Below, one piece after another: positions 56,195 to 64,000 of a stretch of 64,000 nt of DNA (the stretch's first letter is position 1; every line of letters starts with the position of its first letter). Both the position numbers and the translations under genes were made by a program. This DNA comes from Acinetobacter sp. S54 (GTDB taxonomy: Bacteria; Pseudomonadota; Gammaproteobacteria; Pseudomonadales; Moraxellaceae): the NCBI RefSeq assembly GCF_016624945.1, contig NZ_JACVUI010000001.1:496001-560000 (forward strand). Reading direction: 5' to 3'. The notes under the pieces were generated by a model, which was not told where the DNA came from, ran no database searches, and worked only from the letters and a program-made list of their open reading frames with translations.

Positions 56195-56692
56195 GTGAGA
56201 AAATCTTTACAGCATTTACTGTTTTTAAGTCTGCTTTTGAGTTTAGCAGCATGTCAAAGTGCAACAGCACCCGTACAAAAAACGAACGCTAAACAGGCGG
56301 TCAATATGCAATCTCCTAAACAAGCTTTGCCACAGCCTATGCGTAAAAGCAATGATGGCATACAGGATGTGGTTTGGCAGATTACGACAGTTCAGCAGAA
56401 ACGTGCTAAATTTTTTAATCAAATGCCTTTTTTAACTCTCAATTCGGCCATACAAACTGTGCAAGGAAATACAGGATGTAACGCTATTTTTGGTCATTAT
56501 ACTTACAACCTCAGCTTACAGCAGTTAGATTTGGATGTACGAGCGGGGCATCAAAGTTGTGATGGTGCGCTGGCACAGGAAGCTGAATTGATTGATGCTT
56601 TGCAACGAGTCAAACGGTTTAGACTACAAGGCAATGCGATGGTATTTCTGGATCAAAGTGGGCAGATTTTATTGCAAGCACAAAAAAAGTAA
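56195..56692 (+). CDS. META-domain lipoprotein, second copy
   Basis: A 165-residue predicted lipoprotein; the lipobox SLAAC has Cys20, the same position as in the gene at 18253-18732. A Gln/Pro-rich linker is followed by a META domain (DVVWQITTVQQKR, NTGCNAIFGHYTY). The start codon is GTG, with AGGGTAGG upstream. The two proteins share layout and the GCN core and are probably paralogues. Function unknown; no operon partner. The 244-base gap before it is AT-rich with no clear gene. Confidence 0.82.
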   Translation: MRKSLQHLLFLSLLLSLAACQSATAPVQKTNAKQAVNMQSPKQALPQPMRKSNDGIQDVVWQITTVQQKRAKFFNQMPFLTLNSAIQTVQGNTGCNAIFGHYTYNLSLQQLDLDVRAGHQSCDGALAQEAELIDALQRVKRFRLQGNAMVFLDQSGQILLQAQKK

Positions 56693-56739
56693 AATAATCA
56701 GTCTGTATCGAGGGTTATGTTTGAGTTGCTTTGACTAGG

Positions 56740-57450
56740 TTAAAGCTGCTCCAACATTAATGTCGGATAATCGGTAATTAAGCCTTGTACGCCTTCATCT
56801 CTTAGTTGTTTGGCACGTTCTACATGATTTACCGTCCATACACTAATATTTAATTTTGCCTGATGCGAAAGTTGAAGCATGTCTGGGGTTGCTAATTGAT
56901 CCATCCAGCCAATATGACAGCATCCTAGTTGTTGCGCTATTTCAATCGTCTTCGCTTTTATATCTTCTTCAATCAATAATCCACGTTTGAAGACACTTTT
57001 TTGCTGTTGTAGGGAATGTAAAATTTTTGTATCAAAACTGGTGATGGTGACTTGTGTCTCAAGACCGTTTAGGTGCTCAGCTAAGGCATGAGTCAGTTTG
57101 TCTGCATCTGCCTGATCATTTACTGCTTTTACTTCTAGTTCGATATGATTAAAGTCATTTAAAAGGTTTAAAACCTGTGCAAGCGTGGGAGTATATTCAG
57201 CTTGGGTCCAGTTTTGCCAGTTTTCACGATGATCATAGTGTTGTAGGTCAAGGTTTTCTTCATACACAGAGCCAGAAGTACCAGTAGTACGTAAAAAATT
57301 ATCATCATGGATCACCACAAGCTGACCGTTATGTCGTTGACGGATATCAAACTCGACAGCACGAACGCCTAAATCCCTTAAGTATTGAAAACCTCCAAGT
57401 GTATTTTCAGGTGCTTCGCCACGTGCGCCACGATGACCAATGATTTGCAT
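56740..57450 (-). CDS. glycerophosphodiester phosphodiesterase
   Basis: A 236-residue GDPD-family enzyme hydrolysing glycerophosphodiesters to glycerol-3-phosphate and an alcohol. Catalytic and metal residues are in IIGHRGARGEAPENT and AVEFDIRQRHNGQLVVIHDD, with EVK in the central ELEVKAV. There is no signal peptide, so it is cytoplasmic (UgpQ-like). The ATG at 57450 has AGGT upstream; a TTG at 57468 is less likely. It lies 40 bases downstream of the adenosyltransferase gene on the same strand. Confidence 0.9.
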   Translation of the reverse strand: MQIIGHRGARGEAPENTLGGFQYLRDLGVRAVEFDIRQRHNGQLVVIHDDNFLRTTGTSGSVYEENLDLQHYDHRENWQNWTQAEYTPTLAQVLNLLNDFNHIELEVKAVNDQADADKLTHALAEHLNGLETQVTITSFDTKILHSLQQQKSVFKRGLLIEEDIKAKTIEIAQQLGCCHIGWMDQLATPDMLQLSHQAKLNISVWTVNHVERAKQLRDEGVQGLITDYPTLMLEQL

Positions 57451-57490
57451 AGTTGAACCTACCTGCAAGATTGAGTTTTGATCTTAAGCC

Positions 57491-58069
57491 TTAAATCGTA
57501 TCATTAATATTACGTTGCCAAAGTACTTCCGAACCACCACTTTCGTATTGTAAGGTGCGAGAGGCTACAAATAGCCAATCCGATAAGCGATTCAGTAATT
57601 GTAATGACGTCGCTTGGATATTTTGGTCGCGCTGTTGGACAGTAATCAAACTGCGTTCTGCGCGACGACAAACAGCCCGGGCTTGATGTGCATAACTACA
57701 CGCCAGACTACCGGATGGTAAGATAAACTCTTTAAGCATTGGAAGTTGTTCATTCATCTGGTCAATACTTTTTTCCAGATATTCGATGCTGGCATCTTCT
57801 AATAGCGTATAGTTGGGAATGCAAACTTCACCGCCTAAATCAAATAGCCAATGTTGAATAAGACTTAAATGTTTTTCCCACTTTGCTTTTTCAGTGCATT
57901 TAGAGTCTGCAATTTGCGCCCGCAGTACACCTAAAATAGCATTGAGTTCATCAACATCGCCTAATGCTGCAATGCGTAAATCATCTTTAGAAACGCGAGA
58001 ACCGTCACCTAAGCCTGTAGTGCCTGCATCGCCAGTGCGGGTATAAATTTTACTTAAACGGTGTCCCAT
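57491..58069 (-). CDS. corrinoid adenosyltransferase (PduO/MMAB type)
   Basis: Transfers adenosyl from ATP to cob(I)alamin to make adenosylcobalamin. The N-terminal ATP loop is TRTGDAGTTGLGDG (about residues 10-23), and the conserved RAVCRRAERSLI helix holds the Arg/Glu pair of the PduO family. Length 192 is normal. It lies downstream of btuB on the same strand, so imported B12 is converted to cofactor by the next gene. A hairpin at 58097-58127 lies between them and may reduce readthrough. Confidence 0.92.
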   Translation of the reverse strand: MGHRLSKIYTRTGDAGTTGLGDGSRVSKDDLRIAALGDVDELNAILGVLRAQIADSKCTEKAKWEKHLSLIQHWLFDLGGEVCIPNYTLLEDASIEYLEKSIDQMNEQLPMLKEFILPSGSLACSYAHQARAVCRRAERSLITVQQRDQNIQATSLQLLNRLSDWLFVASRTLQYESGGSEVLWQRNINDTI

Positions 58070-58096
58070 AATATTTCCTTATCTTGGCCTTTAAAA

Positions 58097-58127
58097 AAGG
58101 ATAATGTCGGTCAAGAACATTATCCTT
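58097..58127 (-). terminator. hairpin between btuB and the adenosyltransferase gene
   Basis: Perfect 11 bp stem AAGGATAATGT/ACATTATCCTT with a 9-base loop; on the minus strand a T-run of 6 follows. A terminator, possibly partial. Confidence 0.75.
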
Positions 58128-58165
58128 AAAACTACATAATTTGAAATATCTTTATAAACTTTTGT

Positions 58166-60004
58166 TTAGTAAGATAAGGTTACACCTGCTGATGCAAGAC
58201 GACCACCATTGATGTAGTAACTACCGCTACCATAGGCTGTGCGATAGTTTGTATCTCCAATATTTTGAATATTGGCGAATACTTGAACATTCTGGTTAAT
58301 GTTGTAATGACCGTGCATATCAATGCGTAAGTGACCTGGAACTTTTACATCATCATAGGCGCTATTGTCATAAGAACCATTTGCCATCAAAGTCGTCGAG
58401 AAACCATAATGTTCATCTTGCCAGCCAGTAGTTAGACTAACATTCTGACGTGGACGACGGCTCAAGTCTTCATGAGTGTTATCATCTTTGGCGCGAACAT
58501 AGTTATAACCTAGATTTGCATAAAGATGTTCGCCTTGCCATTTGATATAGGCTTCACCACCTTCCATTTTAGCTTTGTCTACGTTCTCCATTTGACTTCC
58601 ACTATAGTTAATTAAATCATCGACTTGAGTGGTATAGAGTGATAGGCCTGTAGAAATATTGTAGGCTAGTTTTTGGTCAACCCCAATTTCATAAGAAATA
58701 CTTTCCTCTGGTTTTAACTCAGGATTACCGCCGTAGGCATACATGTCATTTAAAGTCGGTGCTTTAAAGGCTGAACCAATATTTGCATACACGCTAGTAA
58801 GCGGAAATAGTTGATAGCGAATCGCACCTTGAGCAACTGTGTGGGTTCCAAATTTTTCATTATCTTCAACCCGTAAACCCACTTGGGTATTTAAACCAGC
58901 TTGATTATATTGGTGTTGGATATAATACCCTGTTGAATCAATATCTTCGCTATATGGTGTCCCATAAGAGAGCACATCACCATCAATATTGCGATGGGTT
59001 ACTCCTAATAGGATATTTTGATGGGCGGTAAAGTCCCATTTCCCATAAAGTTCTGCTTCTTGAGTTTTACTATGAACAAAGTCATAACTGTTGAGATAGT
59101 TAGGATCTTTTTGGTTAATATCATCCTTAAACTGAGATAAACGTGCATTTAACTCGATATTCTCGAGCAATTTTACTTTACCTTTTAAATTAATGACTTC
59201 ATTTTTAAAATCTTGATTGACCAAGCTGCCATAGTTGTCATAAGCACTGTTACCTTCATTTTGGCTATAATCAACAGAAGCAGCATAGTTCTCTTTGTCT
59301 ACACCAATTTTGGTACTAAAACCTTTTTGGTCATAAGAAGCATCCGCTGCATTGGCGCTGTCTTTAACAGGCGTTCCGTCAGTTTCAAGACGTTGACCGC
59401 GTACTTGCGTATAAAAACCATTTTCTGCTAAATCTGCCCCGATGACAGATTTATAAGTTTTATTTTCACCTATTTCTGCGGTTACAAATCCTGCATTTTT
59501 TTCTGGAGTTTTTGAAATAAGCTGAACAACACCTGAGATTGCATCAGAACCATAGAGTACAGAAGCAGGTCCTTTTAAGACTTCAATTTGCTTAATATCT
59601 GTCGTATCGATAAAAGGCAAAGATGCCGTTCCCGAAGTAGCAGAGTTTAAGCGAACTCCATCTCGTAAAATAAGAGTTTGGTTTGAATTCCCGCCACGTA
59701 AAAAAATTGATGCAGTTTGTCCATAACCGCCACTTTGCACCATATTAATGGCAGCTTCGCTCATCAATAGATCTGGTAAAGATGCAATCGGAGATTGTTC
59801 GAGTATTTGAGGTTCAATGATAGAAATACGTGCAGGTACTTCACTGACCTTCTCTTCACTTTTAGAAGCAGTTACGACAATTGGATCAAGTTTTGTGGCG
59901 TTTGTTGTTTCATCGGCAAATGCAATAGATGAAAACCCCATCGCAATAGCGATTGCACCTACTAAACGCGTAGGCTGTAAAGAAATAGACATGATTTGCT
60001 CCAT
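58166..60004 (-). CDS. btuB: TonB-dependent vitamin B12 receptor BtuB
   Basis: Outer-membrane importer of cobalamin, powered by TonB. The signal peptide ends near SSIAFA-DE; the TonB box is DPIVVTAS. The plug (about residues 35-150; IFLRGGNSNQTLILRDGVRL, VLKGPASVLYGSDAISGVV) is followed by a 22-strand barrel ending in LASAGVTLSY. Length 612 is as in E. coli BtuB (614 before processing). The ATG at 60004 has GAGGGG 7 bases upstream; the frame continues to 60046 but would read through that site. A cobalamin riboswitch precedes it and gives the substrate strong support. Confidence 0.96.
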   Translation of the reverse strand: MEQIMSISLQPTRLVGAIAIAMGFSSIAFADETTNATKLDPIVVTASKSEEKVSEVPARISIIEPQILEQSPIASLPDLLMSEAAINMVQSGGYGQTASIFLRGGNSNQTLILRDGVRLNSATSGTASLPFIDTTDIKQIEVLKGPASVLYGSDAISGVVQLISKTPEKNAGFVTAEIGENKTYKSVIGADLAENGFYTQVRGQRLETDGTPVKDSANAADASYDQKGFSTKIGVDKENYAASVDYSQNEGNSAYDNYGSLVNQDFKNEVINLKGKVKLLENIELNARLSQFKDDINQKDPNYLNSYDFVHSKTQEAELYGKWDFTAHQNILLGVTHRNIDGDVLSYGTPYSEDIDSTGYYIQHQYNQAGLNTQVGLRVEDNEKFGTHTVAQGAIRYQLFPLTSVYANIGSAFKAPTLNDMYAYGGNPELKPEESISYEIGVDQKLAYNISTGLSLYTTQVDDLINYSGSQMENVDKAKMEGGEAYIKWQGEHLYANLGYNYVRAKDDNTHEDLSRRPRQNVSLTTGWQDEHYGFSTTLMANGSYDNSAYDDVKVPGHLRIDMHGHYNINQNVQVFANIQNIGDTNYRTAYGSGSYYINGGRLASAGVTLSY

Positions 60005-60005
60005 A

Positions 60006-60024
60006 CATTCACCCCTCGTGAATG
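60006..60024 (-). promoter_or_regulatory. hairpin presenting the btuB ribosome binding site
   Basis: CATTCAC/GTGAATG (7 bp) closes a 5-base loop that reads GAGGG on the minus strand, overlapping the Shine-Dalgarno. It sits one base before the start codon and is likely part of the riboswitch expression platform. Confidence 0.7.
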
Positions 60025-60034
60025 ATTGAGTTAG

Positions 60035-60230
60035 CGGATGCAACAAGCAGGTCTCCGGACTTCAATGTTATACATAAGTATTCACATATTCACCTTCCCA
60101 CATAACATCATGCAGTGGTGTTAAGCTCAAATCAGCTTAAAAAATATGCTTTACATCGTTACCGTTGCGGGGGCAGTGCTGGAGTTTCACCAACTTCCCT
60201 ATAGCGATTGCTTTGACTTGTTGCCATTTG
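60035..60230 (-). ncRNA. cobalamin (B12) riboswitch upstream of btuB
   Basis: On the minus strand the conserved blocks appear in order: GGGAAGTTGGTGAAACTCC, then GCACTGCCCCCGCAACGGTA (about 60190-60154), a variable arm, then the B12 box AGTCCGGAGACCTGC (60061-60047). These are the core of the cobalamin riboswitch aptamer. It ends about 30 bases before the btuB start. With adenosylcobalamin bound it should repress BtuB synthesis. Confidence 0.93.
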
Positions 60231-60235
60231 GGCGA

Positions 60236-60264
60236 AGTATAAAGTCTGGCTGTGAATTAAACAA
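60236..60264 (-). promoter_or_regulatory. promoter for the riboswitch-btuB transcript
   Basis: On the minus strand TTGTTT (60264-60259), 17-base spacer, TATACT (60241-60236). Transcription would start close to 60229, at the 5' end of the riboswitch. Confidence 0.65.
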
Positions 60265-60380
60265 TCTGAATACGATCTATTCATGCTAAGTTTTCACGCA
60301 ACGAGTCTAAATTGCATTACAATAGTTTATTTATGATTTATAGATGGCTATAGATCAGGCAAACAAAGAGCCTTATCCCT

Positions 60381-61025
60381 ATGCGGACGCGCGCAAAAAT
60401 TTGCGGTATTACCCGTTCCCAAGATGTTTTATCGGTGGTTCAAGCTGGTGCTGATGCCATAGGCTTTGTATTTTTTCCACCTAGTCCACGTTATGTAAGT
60501 CCAGAGCAAGCCCAGCAACTTATTGAAAATATTCCACCCTATATTCAAGTGGTGGGTTTATTTGTCAATGCCAGTGCGGAGGATATTCAGGCTATACTTG
60601 ATCGTGTGGCATTAGATGTCATACAACTACATGGTGATGAAACACCTGAGCAATGTCAGCACATTGCACGAGTATGCAAGCGTCGCTGGTATAAAGCTAT
60701 TCAGGTCAAGCCTGATCTGGATGTCGTGGTCGAAATTCAGCGTTATCAGGCTGCAGGTGCAAGTGCAATTTTGTTGGATGCATGGCATCCTGAACTTAAG
60801 GGTGGAACGGGTCATCAATTTGATTGGTCGAAGTTTCCCCAAATGGATATTCCTCTGATTTTAGCAGGGGGATTAACCTCTGAAAATGTCGTTGAGGCAA
60901 TTGAAACAACGCATGCTTATGCTGTAGATGTTAGTGGTGGTGTAGAATCTGCCAAAGGTGTAAAAGACCAACAACTTATAGAACGATTTATGCAAGGAGT
61001 CCAACGTGGATCAGCAAAACGCTAG
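60381..61025 (+). CDS. trpF: phosphoribosylanthranilate isomerase
   Basis: Third step of tryptophan synthesis. A 214-residue TIM barrel with [12 protein letters not shown] at the start (catalytic Cys in KICGIT), DVIQLHGDE, and the phosphate site [10 protein letters not shown] plus DVSGGVE (catalytic Asp). It stands without trpC, as in other Acinetobacter and Pseudomonas. Its last 20 bases overlap trpB, so the two are translationally coupled. Confidence 0.96.
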   Translation: MRTRAKICGITRSQDVLSVVQAGADAIGFVFFPPSPRYVSPEQAQQLIENIPPYIQVVGLFVNASAEDIQAILDRVALDVIQLHGDETPEQCQHIARVCKRRWYKAIQVKPDLDVVVEIQRYQAAGASAILLDAWHPELKGGTGHQFDWSKFPQMDIPLILAGGLTSENVVEAIETTHAYAVDVSGGVESAKGVKDQQLIERFMQGVQRGSAKR

Positions 61026-62250
61026 TCAAAACGGTCACATAGTTGACTATACGCAATATCCAGATGCTCGTGGGCATTTTGGTATTCATGGCGGACGTTT
61101 TGTGTCAGAAACGCTCATGGCGGCTTTGGAAGATTTAGAAAGCCTGTATAACCGCATGAAAAATGACGAGCAATTTCTGGCAGAATTCGACCGTGATCTG
61201 GCTTTTTATGTCGGACGTCCTAGTCCGCTATATCATGCTGAGCGATGGTCTAATCACTTGGGCGGTGCACAAATCTATTTAAAACGTGAGGACTTAAATC
61301 ATACAGGTTCTCATAAAGTGAACAATACTATTGGGCAGGCTTTACTGGCTAAACTGTCTGGTAAAAAACGTATTATCGCGGAAACTGGCGCAGGTCAGCA
61401 TGGTGTAGCGACAGCAACAATTGCAGCACGTTTGGGTATGGAATGTGTAGTTTACATGGGCGCTGAAGATGTAAAACGTCAGGCCATGAATGTATACCGC
61501 ATGCGTTTGTTAGGGGCAACCGTAGTACCAGTGCAAAGCGGTTCAAAAACTCTGAAAGATGCCATGAACGAAGCGATGCGTGACTGGGTGACCAATGTTG
61601 ACAGTACCTATTATGTTATTGGAACCGTGGCTGGGCCGCATCCATATCCACAATTGGTACGTGACTTTCAGTCCATTATTGGTCGAGAAGCACGTCAGCA
61701 GATTCAGGAACAGGCTGGTCGTTTACCCGATGCTTTAGTTGCTTGTGTCGGTGGTGGTTCCAACGCAATGGGCTTATTTTATCCATTCCTGAATGACCAA
61801 AATGTCAAAATGTATGGCGTTGAAGCAGCGGGTTATGGGGTTGAAACGGGTAAACATTCAGCGCCATTGAATGCGGGTCATGTGGGTGTATTACATGGTA
61901 ACCGTACTTATCTGATGAGTGATGCACAGGGTCAGATTATAGAAACTCATAGTATTTCTGCCGGTCTGGACTATCCCGGTGTTGGACCTGAACATAGTTT
62001 CTTAAAAGATATGAATCGTGTGCAATATGTGCCAATCAACGATGATGAAGCATTGCAAGGTTTTCGCGATTTGACTCAGATTGAAGGAATTATTCCTGCG
62101 TTAGAAAGTTCACATGCAATGGCCTATGTCACAAAACTTGCACCTACTCTGTCTAAAGATCAAATTATTATTGCGACAGTGTCGGGTCGTGGCGATAAAG
62201 ACTTGATGACGGTTGCACGCGTAGATGGTGTTGAAATGGTTGAAATGTAA
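61006..62250 (+). CDS. trpB: tryptophan synthase beta subunit
   Basis: Joins indole and serine to make tryptophan, with PLP on K104 (HTGSHKVNN). Other blocks are [20 protein letters not shown] and the PLP phosphate loop [10 protein letters not shown]. Length 414 is slightly longer than usual because of a 25-residue N-terminal extension. The start is GTG with AGGAG 7 bases upstream, inside trpF. trpA is not directly next to it: two genes of unknown function follow. Confidence 0.96.
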   Translation: MDQQNASQNGHIVDYTQYPDARGHFGIHGGRFVSETLMAALEDLESLYNRMKNDEQFLAEFDRDLAFYVGRPSPLYHAERWSNHLGGAQIYLKREDLNHTGSHKVNNTIGQALLAKLSGKKRIIAETGAGQHGVATATIAARLGMECVVYMGAEDVKRQAMNVYRMRLLGATVVPVQSGSKTLKDAMNEAMRDWVTNVDSTYYVIGTVAGPHPYPQLVRDFQSIIGREARQQIQEQAGRLPDALVACVGGGSNAMGLFYPFLNDQNVKMYGVEAAGYGVETGKHSAPLNAGHVGVLHGNRTYLMSDAQGQIIETHSISAGLDYPGVGPEHSFLKDMNRVQYVPINDDEALQGFRDLTQIEGIIPALESSHAMAYVTKLAPTLSKDQIIIATVSGRGDKDLMTVARVDGVEMVEM

Positions 62251-62276
62251 TATTCACCCTATTCATTTTAAAGATT

Positions 62277-62303
62277 TAGGCTGCCCATCAGGTGGCCTTT
62301 TTC
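62277..62303 (+). terminator. imperfect terminator after trpB
   Basis: Stem AGGC-TG-CC/GG-TG-GCCT with an ATCA loop and two mismatches, followed by a T-run. It starts 27 bases after trpB. Confidence 0.6.
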
Positions 62304-62323
62304 TTAAATAAAAGAGGATAAAA

Positions 62324-62836
62324 ATGTCAAATTTATTTGTTGTCATGTTGGGTGGTCGTCATGTCCGAGCAAATACAGAAGTCCATGATGTGGTATTTGC
62401 CATCGGATCATCACTGGATGAAATCACTCCTCAACTAAAACAAGCATGGTTTGGTGAATTAAAAGGGCTGCATATCGATGCGTGGATGAAAGTACGAGGA
62501 ATAGAATCAGGCGATGTATGTTATCAAGTTCATTTATCTCATGCCGCACCATCTACGCATGAGCAAAAGCTATATTTAATTAATCTTGGTGGCTACGATG
62601 CACGTGAATTTGGTGAATTACATCGATATGTTTTGGTCGTTGCGCCAGATTCGACCATTGCCAAACAACGTGGTAAAGCCTATATAGACAAGAAATGGCA
62701 AAAAGCACATACCGATCGGATTATTGATGTCGATGATTGTCTCGCAATTGATTGTATTCATGGGCGTTATATTCATTTAGTAGAAGGTAACTTTGCTGCA
62801 AATGAGTGGGAAAATACCTATATTACGCTGGCTTGA
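62324..62836 (+). CDS. DUF1543 family protein
   Basis: A 170-residue soluble protein with the DUF1543 pattern, apparently in two similar halves: LFVVMLGGRHVRANTEVHD with VVFAIGSSLDE, then KLYLINLGGYDAREFGELH with VLVVAPDSTIAKQRG. The YxLNLGGY-like element in the second half mirrors the VMLGG of the first, suggesting an internal duplication. Function is unknown. AAGAGGA precedes the ATG. It follows the trpB terminator. Confidence 0.82.
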   Translation: MSNLFVVMLGGRHVRANTEVHDVVFAIGSSLDEITPQLKQAWFGELKGLHIDAWMKVRGIESGDVCYQVHLSHAAPSTHEQKLYLINLGGYDAREFGELHRYVLVVAPDSTIAKQRGKAYIDKKWQKAHTDRIIDVDDCLAIDCIHGRYIHLVEGNFAANEWENTYITLA

Positions 62837-62944
62837 ATCCTCTAATTTAAAAAAATGAAATCAAATTCACGATATGTTTTTCATCTATAAGTAAAAATTG
62901 TGTAAAATTTGCACGTGCATCCTGATTTAAAATGGATTGGTTAA

Positions 62945-63940
62945 ATGGATTTAATACAAGAAAGTGGTCAACCACGTTATGGTCGTTTTAAGGAAATACC
63001 CAGTGCGATTAGTCTGAATCGTTATGTCTATCAGTCGCCTTTTGGCAAGATAGAAAAAGGCTGGCGGCGTAAACTGAAATATAAAAAATTTAAATTTTGT
63101 AGTATTCAGCATGAACATTATTCTATTGGTTTAGCGATTGCGGATATTGGTTGGGCAGGGCATGGTTTTGTCTATATCTATGACCATGTTAACCAGCAAG
63201 TACTAGAATGGAATGCTATTCAACCTTTGGCACGTAAAACCCATGTGGATGAACAGCCACAGTTTAATCAAAGCTATTTTTATAAATCACCATTTGAAAT
63301 TGAAATGCAACATGCCAATGGCGTGCGCTATGTACGTGTCACGAAATACGGTGAAATTAAACTGAGTGCGCGAATTTTTTGTGCAGGAACAGAGCCTTTA
63401 AGTTTATGCTCACCCAATGGTATTAATGGTTGGACTTACACCCAAAAGAAAACCACCTTGGCGGTTGAAGGGTATTTTATCAATAAACAAAATCAACTTA
63501 TGGAGTTTAATGATAAAACCTTTGCTGCTTTGGATGATACTTGTGGTTTTTTACGACCAGAGACAGCGTGGTTCTGGTTATCCTGTAATTTCTGGGATGT
63601 GCAGGGACGTCGTATCGGCATTAATTTGGCATCTGGTGTTAATGAAAGTTTTGGTAATGAAAACTGTCTATGGGTCAATGGCCGCCTTTATCCACTAGCA
63701 GATGTCTTGTTTGAACGTGTACAGGAAAATCACTGGCAGATTCGCTCTCTGGATGAAAAATTGCAGCTAAAAGTAGAAACTGGCTGGCGACGTTATGAGA
63801 ATATTAATCTCAGAATGGTCGGTAGCCAGTTTAGTCAATGGCAAGCCAAGCTAACTGGACAGATTCAGTTAGAACAAGATGAAGTCATTTACCTAAATCA
63901 TGAGTATGCTTTACTGGAGCAGCATTACGCCAAATGGTAA
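62945..63940 (+). CDS. DUF2804 family protein
   Basis: A 331-residue protein, likely beta-rich and cytoplasmic, matching DUF2804: GRFKEIPSAISLNRYVYQSP at the N-terminus, GLAIADIGWAGHGFVYIYD, and WFWLSCNFWDVQGRRIGINL in the centre. There are no membrane segments or known catalytic motif. It is 108 bases after the DUF1543 gene on the same strand. Function unknown. Confidence 0.82.
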   Translation: MDLIQESGQPRYGRFKEIPSAISLNRYVYQSPFGKIEKGWRRKLKYKKFKFCSIQHEHYSIGLAIADIGWAGHGFVYIYDHVNQQVLEWNAIQPLARKTHVDEQPQFNQSYFYKSPFEIEMQHANGVRYVRVTKYGEIKLSARIFCAGTEPLSLCSPNGINGWTYTQKKTTLAVEGYFINKQNQLMEFNDKTFAALDDTCGFLRPETAWFWLSCNFWDVQGRRIGINLASGVNESFGNENCLWVNGRLYPLADVLFERVQENHWQIRSLDEKLQLKVETGWRRYENINLRMVGSQFSQWQAKLTGQIQLEQDEVIYLNHEYALLEQHYAKW

Positions 63941-63948
63941 AGTTGAAA

Positions 63949-63978
63949 AGACCTTGCTCACAGGAGTAAGGTCTAAAA
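63949..63978 (+). terminator. hairpin after the DUF2804 gene
   Basis: Arms AGACCTT (63949-63955) and AAGGTCT (63968-63974), with an inner CTC/GAG pairing, 9 bases past the stop. The following T content is low, so it is a moderate candidate. Confidence 0.55.
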
Positions 63979-64000
63979 TATTTAGGATTCACGAATATCT

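Noticed and set aside
58166..60046. BtuB start at 60046
   Set aside because: The extension passes through the ribosome-binding hairpin; 60004 fits the signal peptide and Shine-Dalgarno.
1..64000. CRISPR arrays, tRNA or rRNA genes, transposases, integrases and defence genes
   Set aside because: No regularly spaced repeats, no tRNA-like cloverleaf blocks, no terminal inverted repeats next to a transposase, and no recognised defence domain were found on either strand.

Overview
This 64 kb window is ordinary chromosome from a low-GC (about 40%) gammaproteobacterium, most likely an Acinetobacter or close relative. The evidence is the AT-rich codon use, the gene sets topA, tonB-exbB-exbD, thyA-folA, metX-metW, tig-clpP-clpX, gacS/cysM/rlmD/relA and trpF-trpB, and protein sequences that look typical of Moraxellaceae. 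I see no rRNA, tRNA, CRISPR array, insertion sequence, prophage or plasmid signature. Genes are dense, gaps are short, and most convergent pairs are separated by clean intrinsic terminators.

Layout. 1-9.7 kb, plus strand: an unidentified C-terminal fragment, a small membrane protein, topA, a HELLH metalloprotease-like protein, a PAS-GGDEF diguanylate cyclase, an HdeD-like membrane protein, a UvrD/Rep-type helicase, an RRM protein and two conserved unknowns. 9.7-13.6 kb, minus: YbaL-type antiporter, rpmG and rpmB (rpmG is only 51 aa), and an aldehyde dehydrogenase divergent from a TetR regulator with a 20 bp palindrome between them. 14.5-17.6 kb, plus: purU, then tonB-exbB-exbD behind a Fur-box promoter. 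17.6-23.2 kb, minus: msrA, a META lipoprotein, a DUF4105 protein, thyA-folA, two tandem paralogous small membrane proteins and lgt. 23.2-28.7 kb: an NRDE protein, a Tat-dependent PhoX phosphatase with a PHO-box-like repeat, tatABC, an AEC transporter and RraB. 29.3-34.4 kb, minus: rdgB, metX-metW-Sel1 protein, and leuA with a possible leucine-rich leader ORF. 34.6-37.6 kb, minus: piuC and piuA (iron uptake) with a Fur box.

37.9-42.3 kb, plus: tig, clpP, clpX and a lipoprotein. 42.4-49.0 kb, minus: a DUF2059 protein, rsfS, a hydroxypyruvate isomerase/tartronate semialdehyde reductase pair, a crotonase and the hybrid kinase gacS. 49.1-54.7 kb, plus: cysM, a DnaQ-like exonuclease, rlmD and relA. 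54.8-60.3 kb, mostly minus: a fatty-acid desaturase, a second META lipoprotein (plus), a glycerophosphodiesterase, a cobalamin adenosyltransferase and btuB under a cobalamin riboswitch. 60.4-63.9 kb, plus: trpF-trpB, a DUF1543 protein and a DUF2804 protein.

Themes. Iron and B12 import link several loci: TonB-ExbB-ExbD energises PiuA and BtuB, and both iron loci carry Fur-like sites. PhoX needs the Tat translocon encoded next to it. I did not find a new multi-gene system such as a defence island. The observations most worth checking are regulatory: a putative leuA leader ORF with a competing long-range pairing, the B12 riboswitch with its ribosome binding site in a hairpin loop, a PHO-box-like tandem repeat before phoX, a Fur box facing an uncatalogued 15-codon ORF, and an inverted repeat wrapped around a promoter-like element before the helicase.
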